This document shows, one piece after another, positions 1-7,069 of a stretch of 64,000 bases of DNA. Position 1 is the stretch's first letter, and the number at the start of each line of letters is the position of its first letter. The DNA is taken from the NCBI RefSeq assembly GCF_000429445.1, contig NZ_AUBW01000005.1, positions 124,001 through 188,000 of the forward strand. The letters run 5' to 3'. The position numbers were made by a program, and so were the translations under genes. The DNA comes from Algoriphagus terrigena DSM 22685 (lineage in GTDB: Bacteria > Bacteroidota > Bacteroidia > Cytophagales > Cyclobacteriaceae). The notes beneath the pieces are model-generated. The model had not been told where the DNA came from. It searched no databases and saw only the letters and a program-made list of their open reading frames with translations.

Positions 1-120
1 TGACTTGCAGTCTAAGGTTCCGTAGATCTTCAGCCTGCTGTTCCCGCCAAAAACAAGCTCTTTGCTCCTGATTCTCTTCCAGAGTTCTGAATCGGATAGC
101 CCACCATGCTCAACCATCAT
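1..120 (-). CDS. Ada metal-binding domain protein, partial (runs off left edge)
   Basis: The frame is open from an ATG at 120 down to base 1, giving 40 residues (MMVEHGGLSDSELW... to KIYGTLDCKS). The phrase FGGNSRLKIYGTLDC is what I expect near the first zinc cysteine of small stand-alone Ada metal-binding domain proteins of Bacteroidota; Cys38 here would be the first ligand and the other three lie outside the window. In E. coli Ada this domain takes methyl groups from DNA phosphotriesters and so turns the protein into an activator. The gene begins 12 bases after the stop of the oxygenase gene, which makes it the third cistron of a repair operon. The first two codons are both ATG, so the start may be 117. 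Only a third to a half of the protein is visible, so the family call rests on this fragment and its neighbours. Confidence 0.62.
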   Translation of the reverse strand, partial: MMVEHGGLSDSELWKRIRSKELVFGGNSRLKIYGTLDCKS

Positions 121-132
121 TCTCGAACAAAG

Positions 133-846
133 TTAACTGACCGCATCGTGAAAGATGATTCCCAAGGTGTGACGCTGGCCCTCTTTCACTTCGCTGACGC
201 CATGTTTCATATTCACCCGATAGTAGCCCTTTGCTCCTTTTTCGGGCTTGAAATTAGTAGTGAAGATCAACACATCACCTTTACTGGGCTTCAAAACAAT
301 CGCCTTCGATTGTGCTCTGGGAATCTGTTGCGTCAAGACAAACTCTCCTCCTGTGAAGTCACTGTCCGGCTCATTCAGGAAGAGAACGATCTGTATTGGG
401 AAATACACGTCGCCATACAGATCCTGATGCAAGGTATTGAATCCACCTTTTCCGTACTTGAGGATCAAGACCGTTGCTTTCTGCTGCCCGCTTTCGTGGC
501 ATTGTCGGAGCAGTTCTTGATGCTCCAAAGGAAACTGGACCCCTATCTTCAGCGCGTTAAACCAAGCATTTGCGATGGGGGACAGATGCGGATAAATGCT
601 TGTCCGGATTGTCTGAATCAGGTCAGGCAGGGGATAGTTGAAGTATTTGTACTCTCCCAAGCCAAACCGGTGTCGGGCCATGACGACCGTCTTTCGATAC
701 AATTTCGGGTTGTCATAGGCAGCTTTCAAGGCCTCACATTGCTCCTCGGTTAACAATCCGGAAAGGATGGCGTAGCCGTTTTGATGCATCTCTTCGGTGA
801 TACTGCCCCAAGCCGCATCTTCGATCTTTTGAGTGATTGTCTGCAT
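133..846 (-). CDS. 2OG-Fe(II) oxygenase in an alkylation-repair operon
   Basis: A 237-residue protein with the double-stranded beta-helix signature of 2-oxoglutarate/Fe(II) dioxygenases: iron ligands His140 and Asp142 (LHQDLYGD), distal His215 (MKHGVSEV) and the 2-oxoglutarate-binding Arg225 (QRHTLGI). There is no signal peptide, so it is cytoplasmic. I chose the ATG at 846 because it lies 10 bases after the stop of the ada-like gene; the longer reading from 936 runs into that gene and adds an unlikely leader. The substrate is not known. AlkB belongs to the same superfamily and the operon carries two other alkylation-repair proteins, so a role in repairing alkylated nucleic acid or nucleotides is inferred. 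A prolyl-hydroxylase-like role on protein is the alternative. Confidence 0.8.
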   Translation of the reverse strand: MQTITQKIEDAAWGSITEEMHQNGYAILSGLLTEEQCEALKAAYDNPKLYRKTVVMARHRFGLGEYKYFNYPLPDLIQTIRTSIYPHLSPIANAWFNALKIGVQFPLEHQELLRQCHESGQQKATVLILKYGKGGFNTLHQDLYGDVYFPIQIVLFLNEPDSDFTGGEFVLTQQIPRAQSKAIVLKPSKGDVLIFTTNFKPEKGAKGYYRVNMKHGVSEVKEGQRHTLGIIFHDAVS

Positions 847-856
847 GGTTTCCGCT

Positions 857-1705
857 TTAGAATTCCAATTGAGTCTTTGCCCCTTCCCAGCCGATGATGG
901 CAGCCTTCCGGGTTGGTCCCCACATGTATCCGCCAAAGGTCCCGGAAGATTGGATCACCCGGTGGCAAGGAATGAGAAAGGCCACGGGGTTGCTTCCGAT
1001 AGCAGTACCGACCGCGCGGGAAGCGCTCGGATTGCCGATTTGCCCGGCGATGGTGCCGTAGGTTGACAGTTTTCCCATCGGGATTTTGAGCAAGCTCTCC
1101 CAGACTTTGAGCTGAAAGTCGGTTCCCTTCAGGTGTAGTTTGACTTCGCTCAGTTTGCTCCAGTCATTCTGAAAGATGAACAGGGCATTTTGCTGCAGCA
1201 AGTCAAGTTTCCGTTGAAAATCCGCATTTGGAAACCTCAGTTTCAGATCTTCCAAAGCAAGGTTTTCGTCATCCTGAAAAGCCATGTAGCAAACTCCTTT
1301 TGCCGTCGAAGCTACAATTAAAGATCCGAAGGGACTTTCTGCAAAACTGTAGTTGATCGCCAGGTCTCGGCCGCCGTCTCTGTACTCCGCCGGGGTCATT
1401 CCCTCAATGTTTACAAACAAATCATGCAAGCGGCTGGTGCTCGAAAGGCCAGTTTCATAGGCCGTTTCAAACAAAGTCGCCTGCTCGTTTTTGAGGAGTC
1501 TCTTTGCGTGCTCCACGCTGATGTACTGCAAAAACTTTTTCGGGCTCGTTCCCGCCCAGTCTGTGAACAGCCGCTGAAAATGGGAAGGACTGAGGTGAAC
1601 CTTTTCCGCAACTTCATCCAGGTTAGGCTGGACTTTAAAGTTGGCTTTGATGTAGTCAATCGCTTCCGCGATTCGATGATAGTTGAGATCTGCCTGTGTT
1701 TCCAT
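857..1705 (-). CDS. ada: Ada-like regulator/methyltransferase: AraC HTH fused to O6-alkylguanine-DNA alkyltransferase
   Basis: A 282-residue protein in two parts. Residues 1 to about 105 form an AraC-type helix-turn-helix pair (HLSPSHFQRLF, then GLSSTSRLHDLF), and roughly 115 to 282 form an MGMT domain with acceptor Cys247 in the IPCHRV motif, followed by the SGTFGGYMWG segment. It should transfer O6-methyl groups from guanine to itself and control transcription. It lacks the N-terminal metal-binding domain of E. coli Ada; a separate gene two places downstream (1-120) appears to supply it. The ATG at 1705 is preferred over an in-frame TTG at 1726. It is the first gene of the operon. I could not make out a convincing Ada box upstream. 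Confidence 0.9.
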   Translation of the reverse strand: METQADLNYHRIAEAIDYIKANFKVQPNLDEVAEKVHLSPSHFQRLFTDWAGTSPKKFLQYISVEHAKRLLKNEQATLFETAYETGLSSTSRLHDLFVNIEGMTPAEYRDGGRDLAINYSFAESPFGSLIVASTAKGVCYMAFQDDENLALEDLKLRFPNADFQRKLDLLQQNALFIFQNDWSKLSEVKLHLKGTDFQLKVWESLLKIPMGKLSTYGTIAGQIGNPSASRAVGTAIGSNPVAFLIPCHRVIQSSGTFGGYMWGPTRKAAIIGWEGAKTQLEF

Positions 1706-1792
1706 AATGTTCAATTTATAGGACAAATCTTCAAAATCGCCGCGAGCCCTAAAATCCGAATTTTGCGATGTTTAAAACAGCTGCCAAATAAA

Positions 1793-1818
1793 AAAGGTCT
1801 GTGCGGACACAGACCTTT
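1793..1818 (-). terminator. Rho-independent terminator after the carB-DUF4834 operon
   Basis: An 11-bp perfect stem (AAAGGTCTGTG and its complement) closes a 4-base loop, with A/T runs on both sides. It lies between the convergently finished DUF4834 gene and the ada promoter region. On the minus strand a T-rich tract follows; the plus side is also T-rich, so it may work both ways. Confidence 0.8.
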
Positions 1819-1841
1819 AATTTTTATAAGATTAGCAAAGA

Positions 1842-2099
1842 CTACTCTTTTACTTCTTCAAAGTCGACGTATTCCCCGCCTTCGATATTTTTCTTCCGTT
1901 TTTCCAGCTCCTCTTTCGGGATAAAATCCACGTTCACTGAGTCCTTTGGCCTAGAAGCCTGCTTTTGAGCTCGTTGTTGCTCTTCGGCTGCCGCATTTAC
2001 CTGTTTGGCAAATTGCGCAAGTTTGGATCGGAGAAAGTAGCGGATTAGCTGGCCCAAAATCCAACCTACGCCAAGAAGTATTACAAGAAATTTTACCAA
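1842..2099 (-). CDS. DUF4834 family small membrane protein
   Basis: An 85-residue protein with one N-terminal hydrophobic segment (about residues 3-24), a basic amphipathic stretch, and an acidic tail ending in GGEYVDFEEVKE. This pattern fits the DUF4834 family of Bacteroidota, whose function is unknown. Translation has to start at a TTG (2099); the ATG just upstream is out of frame and stops after three codons. It follows carB by 26 bases on the same strand, so co-transcription is likely, and a strong terminator follows it. Confidence 0.72.
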   Translation of the reverse strand: MVKFLVILLGVGWILGQLIRYFLRSKLAQFAKQVNAAAEEQQRAQKQASRPKDSVNVDFIPKEELEKRKKNIEGGEYVDFEEVKE

Positions 2100-2125
2100 A
2101 ACATTACGGATTTAATGGAGTCGGA

Positions 2126-4945
2126 TTATCTACTCAGATAGAGATTTCGCTCCGAATAGATTTTCAGGAAATAATCATCCATCAGGTCATCGATGAAGTA
2201 GATCGCTTCGCCGGTGGATTTCATTTCAGGGCCGAGTTCCTTGTTGACATTCGGGAATTTATGGAAAGAAAACACAGGTTCTTTGATAGCATAACCCTTT
2301 TTCACAGGTTTGAATTCAAAGTCTGTCACCTTTTTCTCCCCTAGCATCACCTTTACGGCATAATTCACATAAGGTTCCTGATAGGCTTTGCAAATAAACG
2401 GCACCGTTCGGGACGCTCTCGGGTTGGCCTCGATGATATATACCTTGTCGTTTTTGATCGCAAACTGGATGTTGATCAAGCCGACGGTCTTGAGCGCAAG
2501 GGCGATTTTCTCTGTATGAATCTCGATCTGACGCACGACCAGATCTCCCAAGTTGTAGGGAGGAAGCACCGCGTAAGAGTCACCGGAGTGAATACCCGCA
2601 GGCTCGATATGCTGCATGATTCCGATGATATAGACATTTTCGCCATCGCAGATCGCATCAGCCTCCGCTTCGATCGCGCCTTCCAGGAAGTGATCGAGCA
2701 GGATTTCATTGTTTGGAATGTCATGCAGTACGTTGACCACGTGCTCTTCCAGTTCCTTTTCGTTGATCACGATCTTCATGCCCTGTCCACCGAGCACGTA
2801 GCTGGGACGAACCAAGAGCGGGAAGCCGATCGTTTTGCAAAGCTCCAAAGCTTCGTCCGTATTGTGGATGGTACCAAACTCAGGGTACGGGATGCCCAAG
2901 TCTTTGAGCAGCGTGGAGAACCGGCCTCTGTCTTCTGCAAGATCCAGCGCTTCATAGCTCGTACCGATGATCTTGATTCCGTATTTCTCGAGCTTTTCAG
3001 CCAGCTTCAAAGCCGTCTGTCCTCCTAGCTGAACGATCACTCCAACCGGGTTTTCCTGAAGGATGATTTCGTAGATATGCTCCCAGAATACCGGCTCAAA
3101 GTAAAGTTTGTCCGCGATATCAAAGTCCGTGGAAACCGTCTCTGGGTTGCAGTTGATCATGATTGTCTCGTAGCCGCATTCTTTCGCAGCCAGGACTCCA
3201 TGCACGCAAGAGTAGTCAAACTCAATGCCTTGGCCGACGCGGTTAGGGCCAGAACCCAAGACCACGACTTTCTTCTTTTCGGATCTTACAGATTCATTCT
3301 CCTCTCCAAACGTGGAATAATAGTATGGAGTCTGTGCTTCAAACTCAGCGGCGCAAGTGTCTACAAGTTTGTACACCCGCTTGATCCCCATCTCGTCGTA
3401 CCGCTTGTTGAACACTTCACTTTCCAAGCAATCCAGCAGATGTGCAATCTGTCGGTCAGCGTAGCCCATCTTCTTGGCGCGCTCCATCACTTCCTTAGGA
3501 ATCGTGCCGATTTTATATTTCTCGACTTCCGCTTCGAAATGGATCAATTCCTCGATCTGTCTCAGGAACCACTTGTCGATCTTAGTCAGGTCGTGGATCG
3601 TGCGGAAAGAGATACCCAGCTTGAAGGCGTCATAGACATGGAAGAGTCTGTTCCAGCTTGGATTGGCCAGCGAGTACAGGATTTGCGCCTGGTCTTTCAG
3701 CTCTTTGCCGTCGGCACCCAGACCATTTCTTTTGATTTCGAGTGATTGACAGGCTTTTTGCAAAGCTTCCTGGAAGTTGCGGCCAATGCCCATGACTTCA
3801 CCCACGGCTTTCATCGAAAGTCCCAGACGACGGTCAGAGCCTTTGAATTTGTCAAAGTTCCAACGCGGAACCTTTACGATCACGTAGTCGATCGCAGGCT
3901 CAAAAAATGCCGAGGTTGTGCCGGTAATCGTATTGGTCAGTTCATCCAGGTTGTAGCCGATGGCCAATTTCGCAGCTACTTTTGCGATTGGATATCCGGT
4001 CGCTTTGGACGCCAAAGCCGAAGATCTAGAAACCCGTGGGTTGATCTCGATCCCGATGATGGTCTTATTGTCCGGGCTTACCGCAAACTGGACGTTACAT
4101 CCACCCGCGAAATTTCCGATGCCTTTCATCATCTTAATGGCCTGATTTCGCAGCTCTTGATACACCGTATCAGGAAGCGTCATGGCCGGAGCGACCGTGA
4201 TAGAGTCGCCTGTGTGTACACCACAAGGGTCAAAGTTTTCGATAGAACAGATCACGATCATATTTCCAATCGAATCCTGCATCACTTCCAGCTCGTATTC
4301 CTTCCAACCCATGATGCTTTGCTCGATGAGCACTTCGTGGGTTGGAGATGCCTGGAGGCCTACGGTCAGTGCTTTTTCGAAGTCCTCTGCTTTCTCCACA
4401 AAACCTCCACCGGTACCGCCTAACGTGTACGAAGGACGAATAACCAGCGGGAAGCCTATCTCCTGAGCAATTTCTTTGCCTTGCAAAAAGGAAGTAGCCG
4501 TGTCTCCGACACAGACGCCAACTCCCAATTCCTCCATCAGGGCTTTAAATTTCTCACGGTTTTCAGCAGTCTCGATGGCCTCGATATCCACGCCGATCAT
4601 ACGGACATTGTATTTTTTCCAAATGCCAGCGGTATCACAATCTATCGCCAGGTTCAGCGCAGTTTGACCGCCCATGGTAGGCAGTATCGCATCAATGTCC
4701 GGGTGTTCATTTAGGATTTTGACGATGGATTTCTTTTCCAAAGGAAGCAGATACACATTGTCGGCAGTCACGGGATCTGTCATAATCGTGGCTGGATTGG
4801 AGTTGATCAGGGTCACGATGATGCCCTCTTCACGAAGGGAACGTGCCGCCTGGGAACCTGCGTAATCAAATTCGCAAGCCTGGCCAATCACGATGGGACC
4901 TGAACCGATGATGAGAACGTGCTTGATGCTACTGTCTTTTGGCAT
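2126..4945 (-). CDS. carB: Carbamoyl-phosphate synthase large subunit, without the C-terminal allosteric domain
   Basis: A 939-residue protein that makes carbamoyl phosphate from bicarbonate, ATP and ammonia passed from CarA, for pyrimidine and arginine synthesis. The two homologous halves are visible: each has a biotin-carboxylase-like N-lobe (LIIGSGPIVIGQACEFDY near the start, VVLGSGPNRVGQGIEFDY in the second half) and an ATP-grasp domain (RPSYTLGGTGGG; RPSYVLGGQGM). The protein stops soon after GPEMKSTGEA, where E. coli CarB (1073 residues) continues into the MGS-type domain that binds UMP, IMP and ornithine, so that control seems absent. The ATG at 4945 matches the family start; the longer reading from 5071 adds 42 unlikely residues. 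No carA is in the window. Confidence 0.95.
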   Translation of the reverse strand: MPKDSSIKHVLIIGSGPIVIGQACEFDYAGSQAARSLREEGIIVTLINSNPATIMTDPVTADNVYLLPLEKKSIVKILNEHPDIDAILPTMGGQTALNLAIDCDTAGIWKKYNVRMIGVDIEAIETAENREKFKALMEELGVGVCVGDTATSFLQGKEIAQEIGFPLVIRPSYTLGGTGGGFVEKAEDFEKALTVGLQASPTHEVLIEQSIMGWKEYELEVMQDSIGNMIVICSIENFDPCGVHTGDSITVAPAMTLPDTVYQELRNQAIKMMKGIGNFAGGCNVQFAVSPDNKTIIGIEINPRVSRSSALASKATGYPIAKVAAKLAIGYNLDELTNTITGTTSAFFEPAIDYVIVKVPRWNFDKFKGSDRRLGLSMKAVGEVMGIGRNFQEALQKACQSLEIKRNGLGADGKELKDQAQILYSLANPSWNRLFHVYDAFKLGISFRTIHDLTKIDKWFLRQIEELIHFEAEVEKYKIGTIPKEVMERAKKMGYADRQIAHLLDCLESEVFNKRYDEMGIKRVYKLVDTCAAEFEAQTPYYYSTFGEENESVRSEKKKVVVLGSGPNRVGQGIEFDYSCVHGVLAAKECGYETIMINCNPETVSTDFDIADKLYFEPVFWEHIYEIILQENPVGVIVQLGGQTALKLAEKLEKYGIKIIGTSYEALDLAEDRGRFSTLLKDLGIPYPEFGTIHNTDEALELCKTIGFPLLVRPSYVLGGQGMKIVINEKELEEHVVNVLHDIPNNEILLDHFLEGAIEAEADAICDGENVYIIGIMQHIEPAGIHSGDSYAVLPPYNLGDLVVRQIEIHTEKIALALKTVGLINIQFAIKNDKVYIIEANPRASRTVPFICKAYQEPYVNYAVKVMLGEKKVTDFEFKPVKKGYAIKEPVFSFHKFPNVNKELGPEMKSTGEAIYFIDDLMDDYFLKIYSERNLYLSR

Positions 4946-4992
4946 TGTGAGGTGGGATAGAGGAAGAGTTTTTACTGATGTCCAAATTGGCG

Positions 4993-5000
4993 CAAAATTA
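4993..5000 (-). promoter_or_regulatory. Possible -7 element (TAATTTTG) for carB
   Basis: On the minus strand this matches the Bacteroidota -7 consensus TAnnTTTG, about 50 bases before the carB start. I see no clear TTTG-type -33 element at the right distance, so the call is weak. Confidence 0.35.
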
Positions 5001-5125
5001 GGAAAAATATCCGAACCGGGAAGGATAAACTCGGATAAAAGCCCCTTGGAATCAGAGAAAAGTCGGATCAACTTCGTTTAACCCCACCTGCCAAATTATT
5101 CCATCCGATCGGCTAATTTCACCGA

Positions 5126-5800
5126 ATGAACTGGAATGAATTCGAATTTTTCCCGGTATTGGGAGAAGTATTAACTGCCAAAAACACGCTCAAACTGGAC
5201 TTTACCGCAGCAAATGCTGATCTGGAGAAAATCAATTTGACGGAAACGGCGCTTTTTGAAACCTATGTTTTAGAACAGCTGGAAAGTGCCGGAAAAACCT
5301 ACGGTATCGGAGGATACTTGGAAAAACGGGCTATCTATCGCAGAAGTGACGTATTTGGCACTGCAGCGTCCGACTTCCGGGATATCCATCTCGGTGTCGA
5401 TATATGGACGAGGGCTGGAGCTCCGATTTTTGTTCCGTTTGATGGGAGAATTCACAGTTTCCAGGACAATGTCGGTTTTGGCAACTACGGCCCGACGATC
5501 ATCCTGGAGCATGAGCTCGGAGGAGAAAAACTCTACTCGCTCTATGGACATCTCTATCGCTCCGATCTGGAAATGCTACAAGTCGGCAAGGAAGTAAAAG
5601 CCGGAGACCTGCTCTGCCATATCGGTTCCTTTCCGGAAAACGGCGATTGGCCAGCCCATTTACATTTCCAGTTGATGTGGGACCTTCACGGCAACAGCGG
5701 AGACTATCCGGGAGTGGCCGCGGAAAAGGATGTGGAATTCTTCAAGAAAAATTGCCCGGATCCTGACTGGATATTGGGATTCGGACGACAGGACCAGTGA
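5126..5800 (+). CDS. M23-family (LytM-type) metallopeptidase without signal peptide
   Basis: A 224-residue protein whose C-terminal two thirds form a lysostaphin/LytM fold. His88 and Asp92 (HLGVDIW), His142 (YGHL) and His178-x-His180 (AHLHFQ) are the zinc ligands and catalytic histidines. These enzymes normally cut peptide cross-links in peptidoglycan. There is no signal peptide or lipobox: the N-terminus (MNWNEFEFFPVLGEV) is acidic and soluble. The same type of domain also occurs inside larger cytoplasmic kinase-aminotransferase fusions, so a non-wall substrate is possible. It diverges from carB and converges on a lipoprotein gene 15 bases away. Confidence 0.8.
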   Translation: MNWNEFEFFPVLGEVLTAKNTLKLDFTAANADLEKINLTETALFETYVLEQLESAGKTYGIGGYLEKRAIYRRSDVFGTAASDFRDIHLGVDIWTRAGAPIFVPFDGRIHSFQDNVGFGNYGPTIILEHELGGEKLYSLYGHLYRSDLEMLQVGKEVKAGDLLCHIGSFPENGDWPAHLHFQLMWDLHGNSGDYPGVAAEKDVEFFKKNCPDPDWILGFGRQDQ

Positions 5801-5814
5801 GCAGCTTGTAGATG

Positions 5815-6471
5815 CTATTCACATCCACAATCCTTCACCATGGCAGCGATTCCCTTGTCAGCTCCATGAAAAAGAACCCCTGAGATACTTGCAAAATTCC
5901 AGTAATCGACTCCGCCTTCTTCATCGGAATTACTCCAGCCGGAGTTGTTCGAGATGACTGTTTTGTCGGAGACGATCTGACCGGTGTTCGTCTCAATCAA
6001 TGCGATTCTCAGTGTCGCACTGACTTCCAAATCCGGATCGGGCACGGGCACATTCGCGTTCACCTCCTCCGGACTGAGGTAAGACCAGTCCTCTCCATCC
6101 CGGGTTGGGCCAAGCGAAAGCCCCAGAAGATAGGGATACCCGAGCTCAGACTCGACTTTTGCCAGTTGGGCCGGATCATTGAGGTTTTTAATCCCTGCCT
6201 TTAGCAACTCGTAATCCATCCGGTCATAGAGTTCTACTTTGGTGAAGCCCCGGCTCCGCAGTTTGTCCAGAATCTGGCTCTCCAATTGATTTTGCTCGGA
6301 GGTACTCAACTGGCGAAATCCCGGCTGCCAAGCCAGAGGAAGTACCAAAATCCCATCCGTTTGGCTCAGGCAAATTTTGCAAAACTGCTTCGTGTAAATT
6401 TTGGAAGTCGTGCAGGAGGTACTTAAAAATATCAGCGCGGCAAAAAGCAGCATTCTAAAATCTCTAATCAT
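5815..6471 (-). CDS. Hypothetical lipoprotein
   Basis: A 218-residue protein starting with a type II signal peptide; the lipobox is FLSTSC, so Cys20 would be lipidated after cleavage. The mature part has two further cysteines close together (FCKIC) and a C-terminal MVKDCGCE. The middle (LLGLSLGPTRDGEDW, then LEVSATLRIALIETNTGQI) resembles envelope lipoproteins that bundle a variable-subunit domain, but I cannot name the family. It is a single gene, convergent with the M23 peptidase. Confidence 0.7.
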   Translation of the reverse strand: MIRDFRMLLFAALIFLSTSCTTSKIYTKQFCKICLSQTDGILVLPLAWQPGFRQLSTSEQNQLESQILDKLRSRGFTKVELYDRMDYELLKAGIKNLNDPAQLAKVESELGYPYLLGLSLGPTRDGEDWSYLSPEEVNANVPVPDPDLEVSATLRIALIETNTGQIVSDKTVISNNSGWSNSDEEGGVDYWNFASISGVLFHGADKGIAAMVKDCGCE

Positions 6472-6700
6472 CCGGCAAGTATAACTAAATAATCAAATAC
6501 AGCAGGGAAGTATGTGTCTTCTCTGCCCGATTTTGAGATAGAGTCCTTTTCTAGATTTTACTTGAAAACCCGAACCTCAAACGGGCCTTTCCAAGGATTC
6601 AGAACGGCTTATTTTTAATTAGTACAAATTCATATTGGTTGACTGTCAGAACCTTATTGGATTTTCGAGGTAAATTAGAATACACCAAATGCACTAAGCC

Positions 6701-6940
6701 ATGTCTATCCGTATATCCTCCAGCTGCAACCACTGCAATTCTTTCACCGAAGCCAACGTCTGCAAAACCCATTCGCTGAAAGTAAGCGAAGAATATACCT
6801 GTGATCAGTTTTCGATCCTCAAGTAGCTCGACAAGTCCATGAATTGCAACACCTGTGTCCGCCACCGCCGTGACGATTGTGCCCATCCGGATCTGGCCGC
6901 CGACGGGATGCTGTGTGCGAGCTGGGCTCCTAGGGTTTAG
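6701..6940 (+). pseudogene. Two-module Cys-rich small protein interrupted by an in-frame TAG
   Basis: From the ATG at 6701, 79 codons read as one coherent protein except for a TAG at 6824-6826. The first half holds CNHC, then Cys after 8 residues, then Cys after 12 (codons 9, 12, 21, 34). The second half holds CNTC, then Cys after 7 and Cys after 11 (codons 49, 52, 60, 72), ending in GMLCASWAP. The two halves thus repeat a four-cysteine metal-site pattern, and both lie in the same frame across the TAG. A good terminator follows on the same strand. I recall similar uninterrupted small Cys-rich proteins in Bacteroidota, but cannot confirm this here. It could be a fresh nonsense mutation, a sequencing error (GAG or AAG to TAG), or two products, because an ATG at 6839 could restart translation of the second module. 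It is the main content of the long gap 6472-7069. Confidence 0.6.
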
Positions 6941-6978
6941 CCAGACGACGATCTCTCGTTTAAGAAAAATATCTATCT

Positions 6979-7019
6979 CAGGAGTTGACAAGGTTCGATT
7001 TGCCAACTCCTGTTTTTTT
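6979..7019 (+). terminator. Rho-independent terminator after the Cys-rich gene
   Basis: CAGGAGTTG at 6979-6987 pairs with CAACTCCTG at 7004-7012, and seven T residues follow. The orientation supports transcription of the plus-strand Cys-rich gene before it. Confidence 0.8.
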
Positions 7020-7069
7020 GCTCTATCTACTCGGATCAAACTTCTGCAAGCTTATTTAGCAAACAACAA

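Noticed and set aside
3746..4423. 225-residue plus-strand frame, one of several inside carB
   Set aside because: It is a shadow of carB codon usage and has no recognisable domain.
6599..7039. 146-residue minus-strand frame
   Set aside because: It is antisense to the Cys-rich plus-strand gene, has an odd composition and a poor start, and runs through the plus-strand terminator at 6979-7019.
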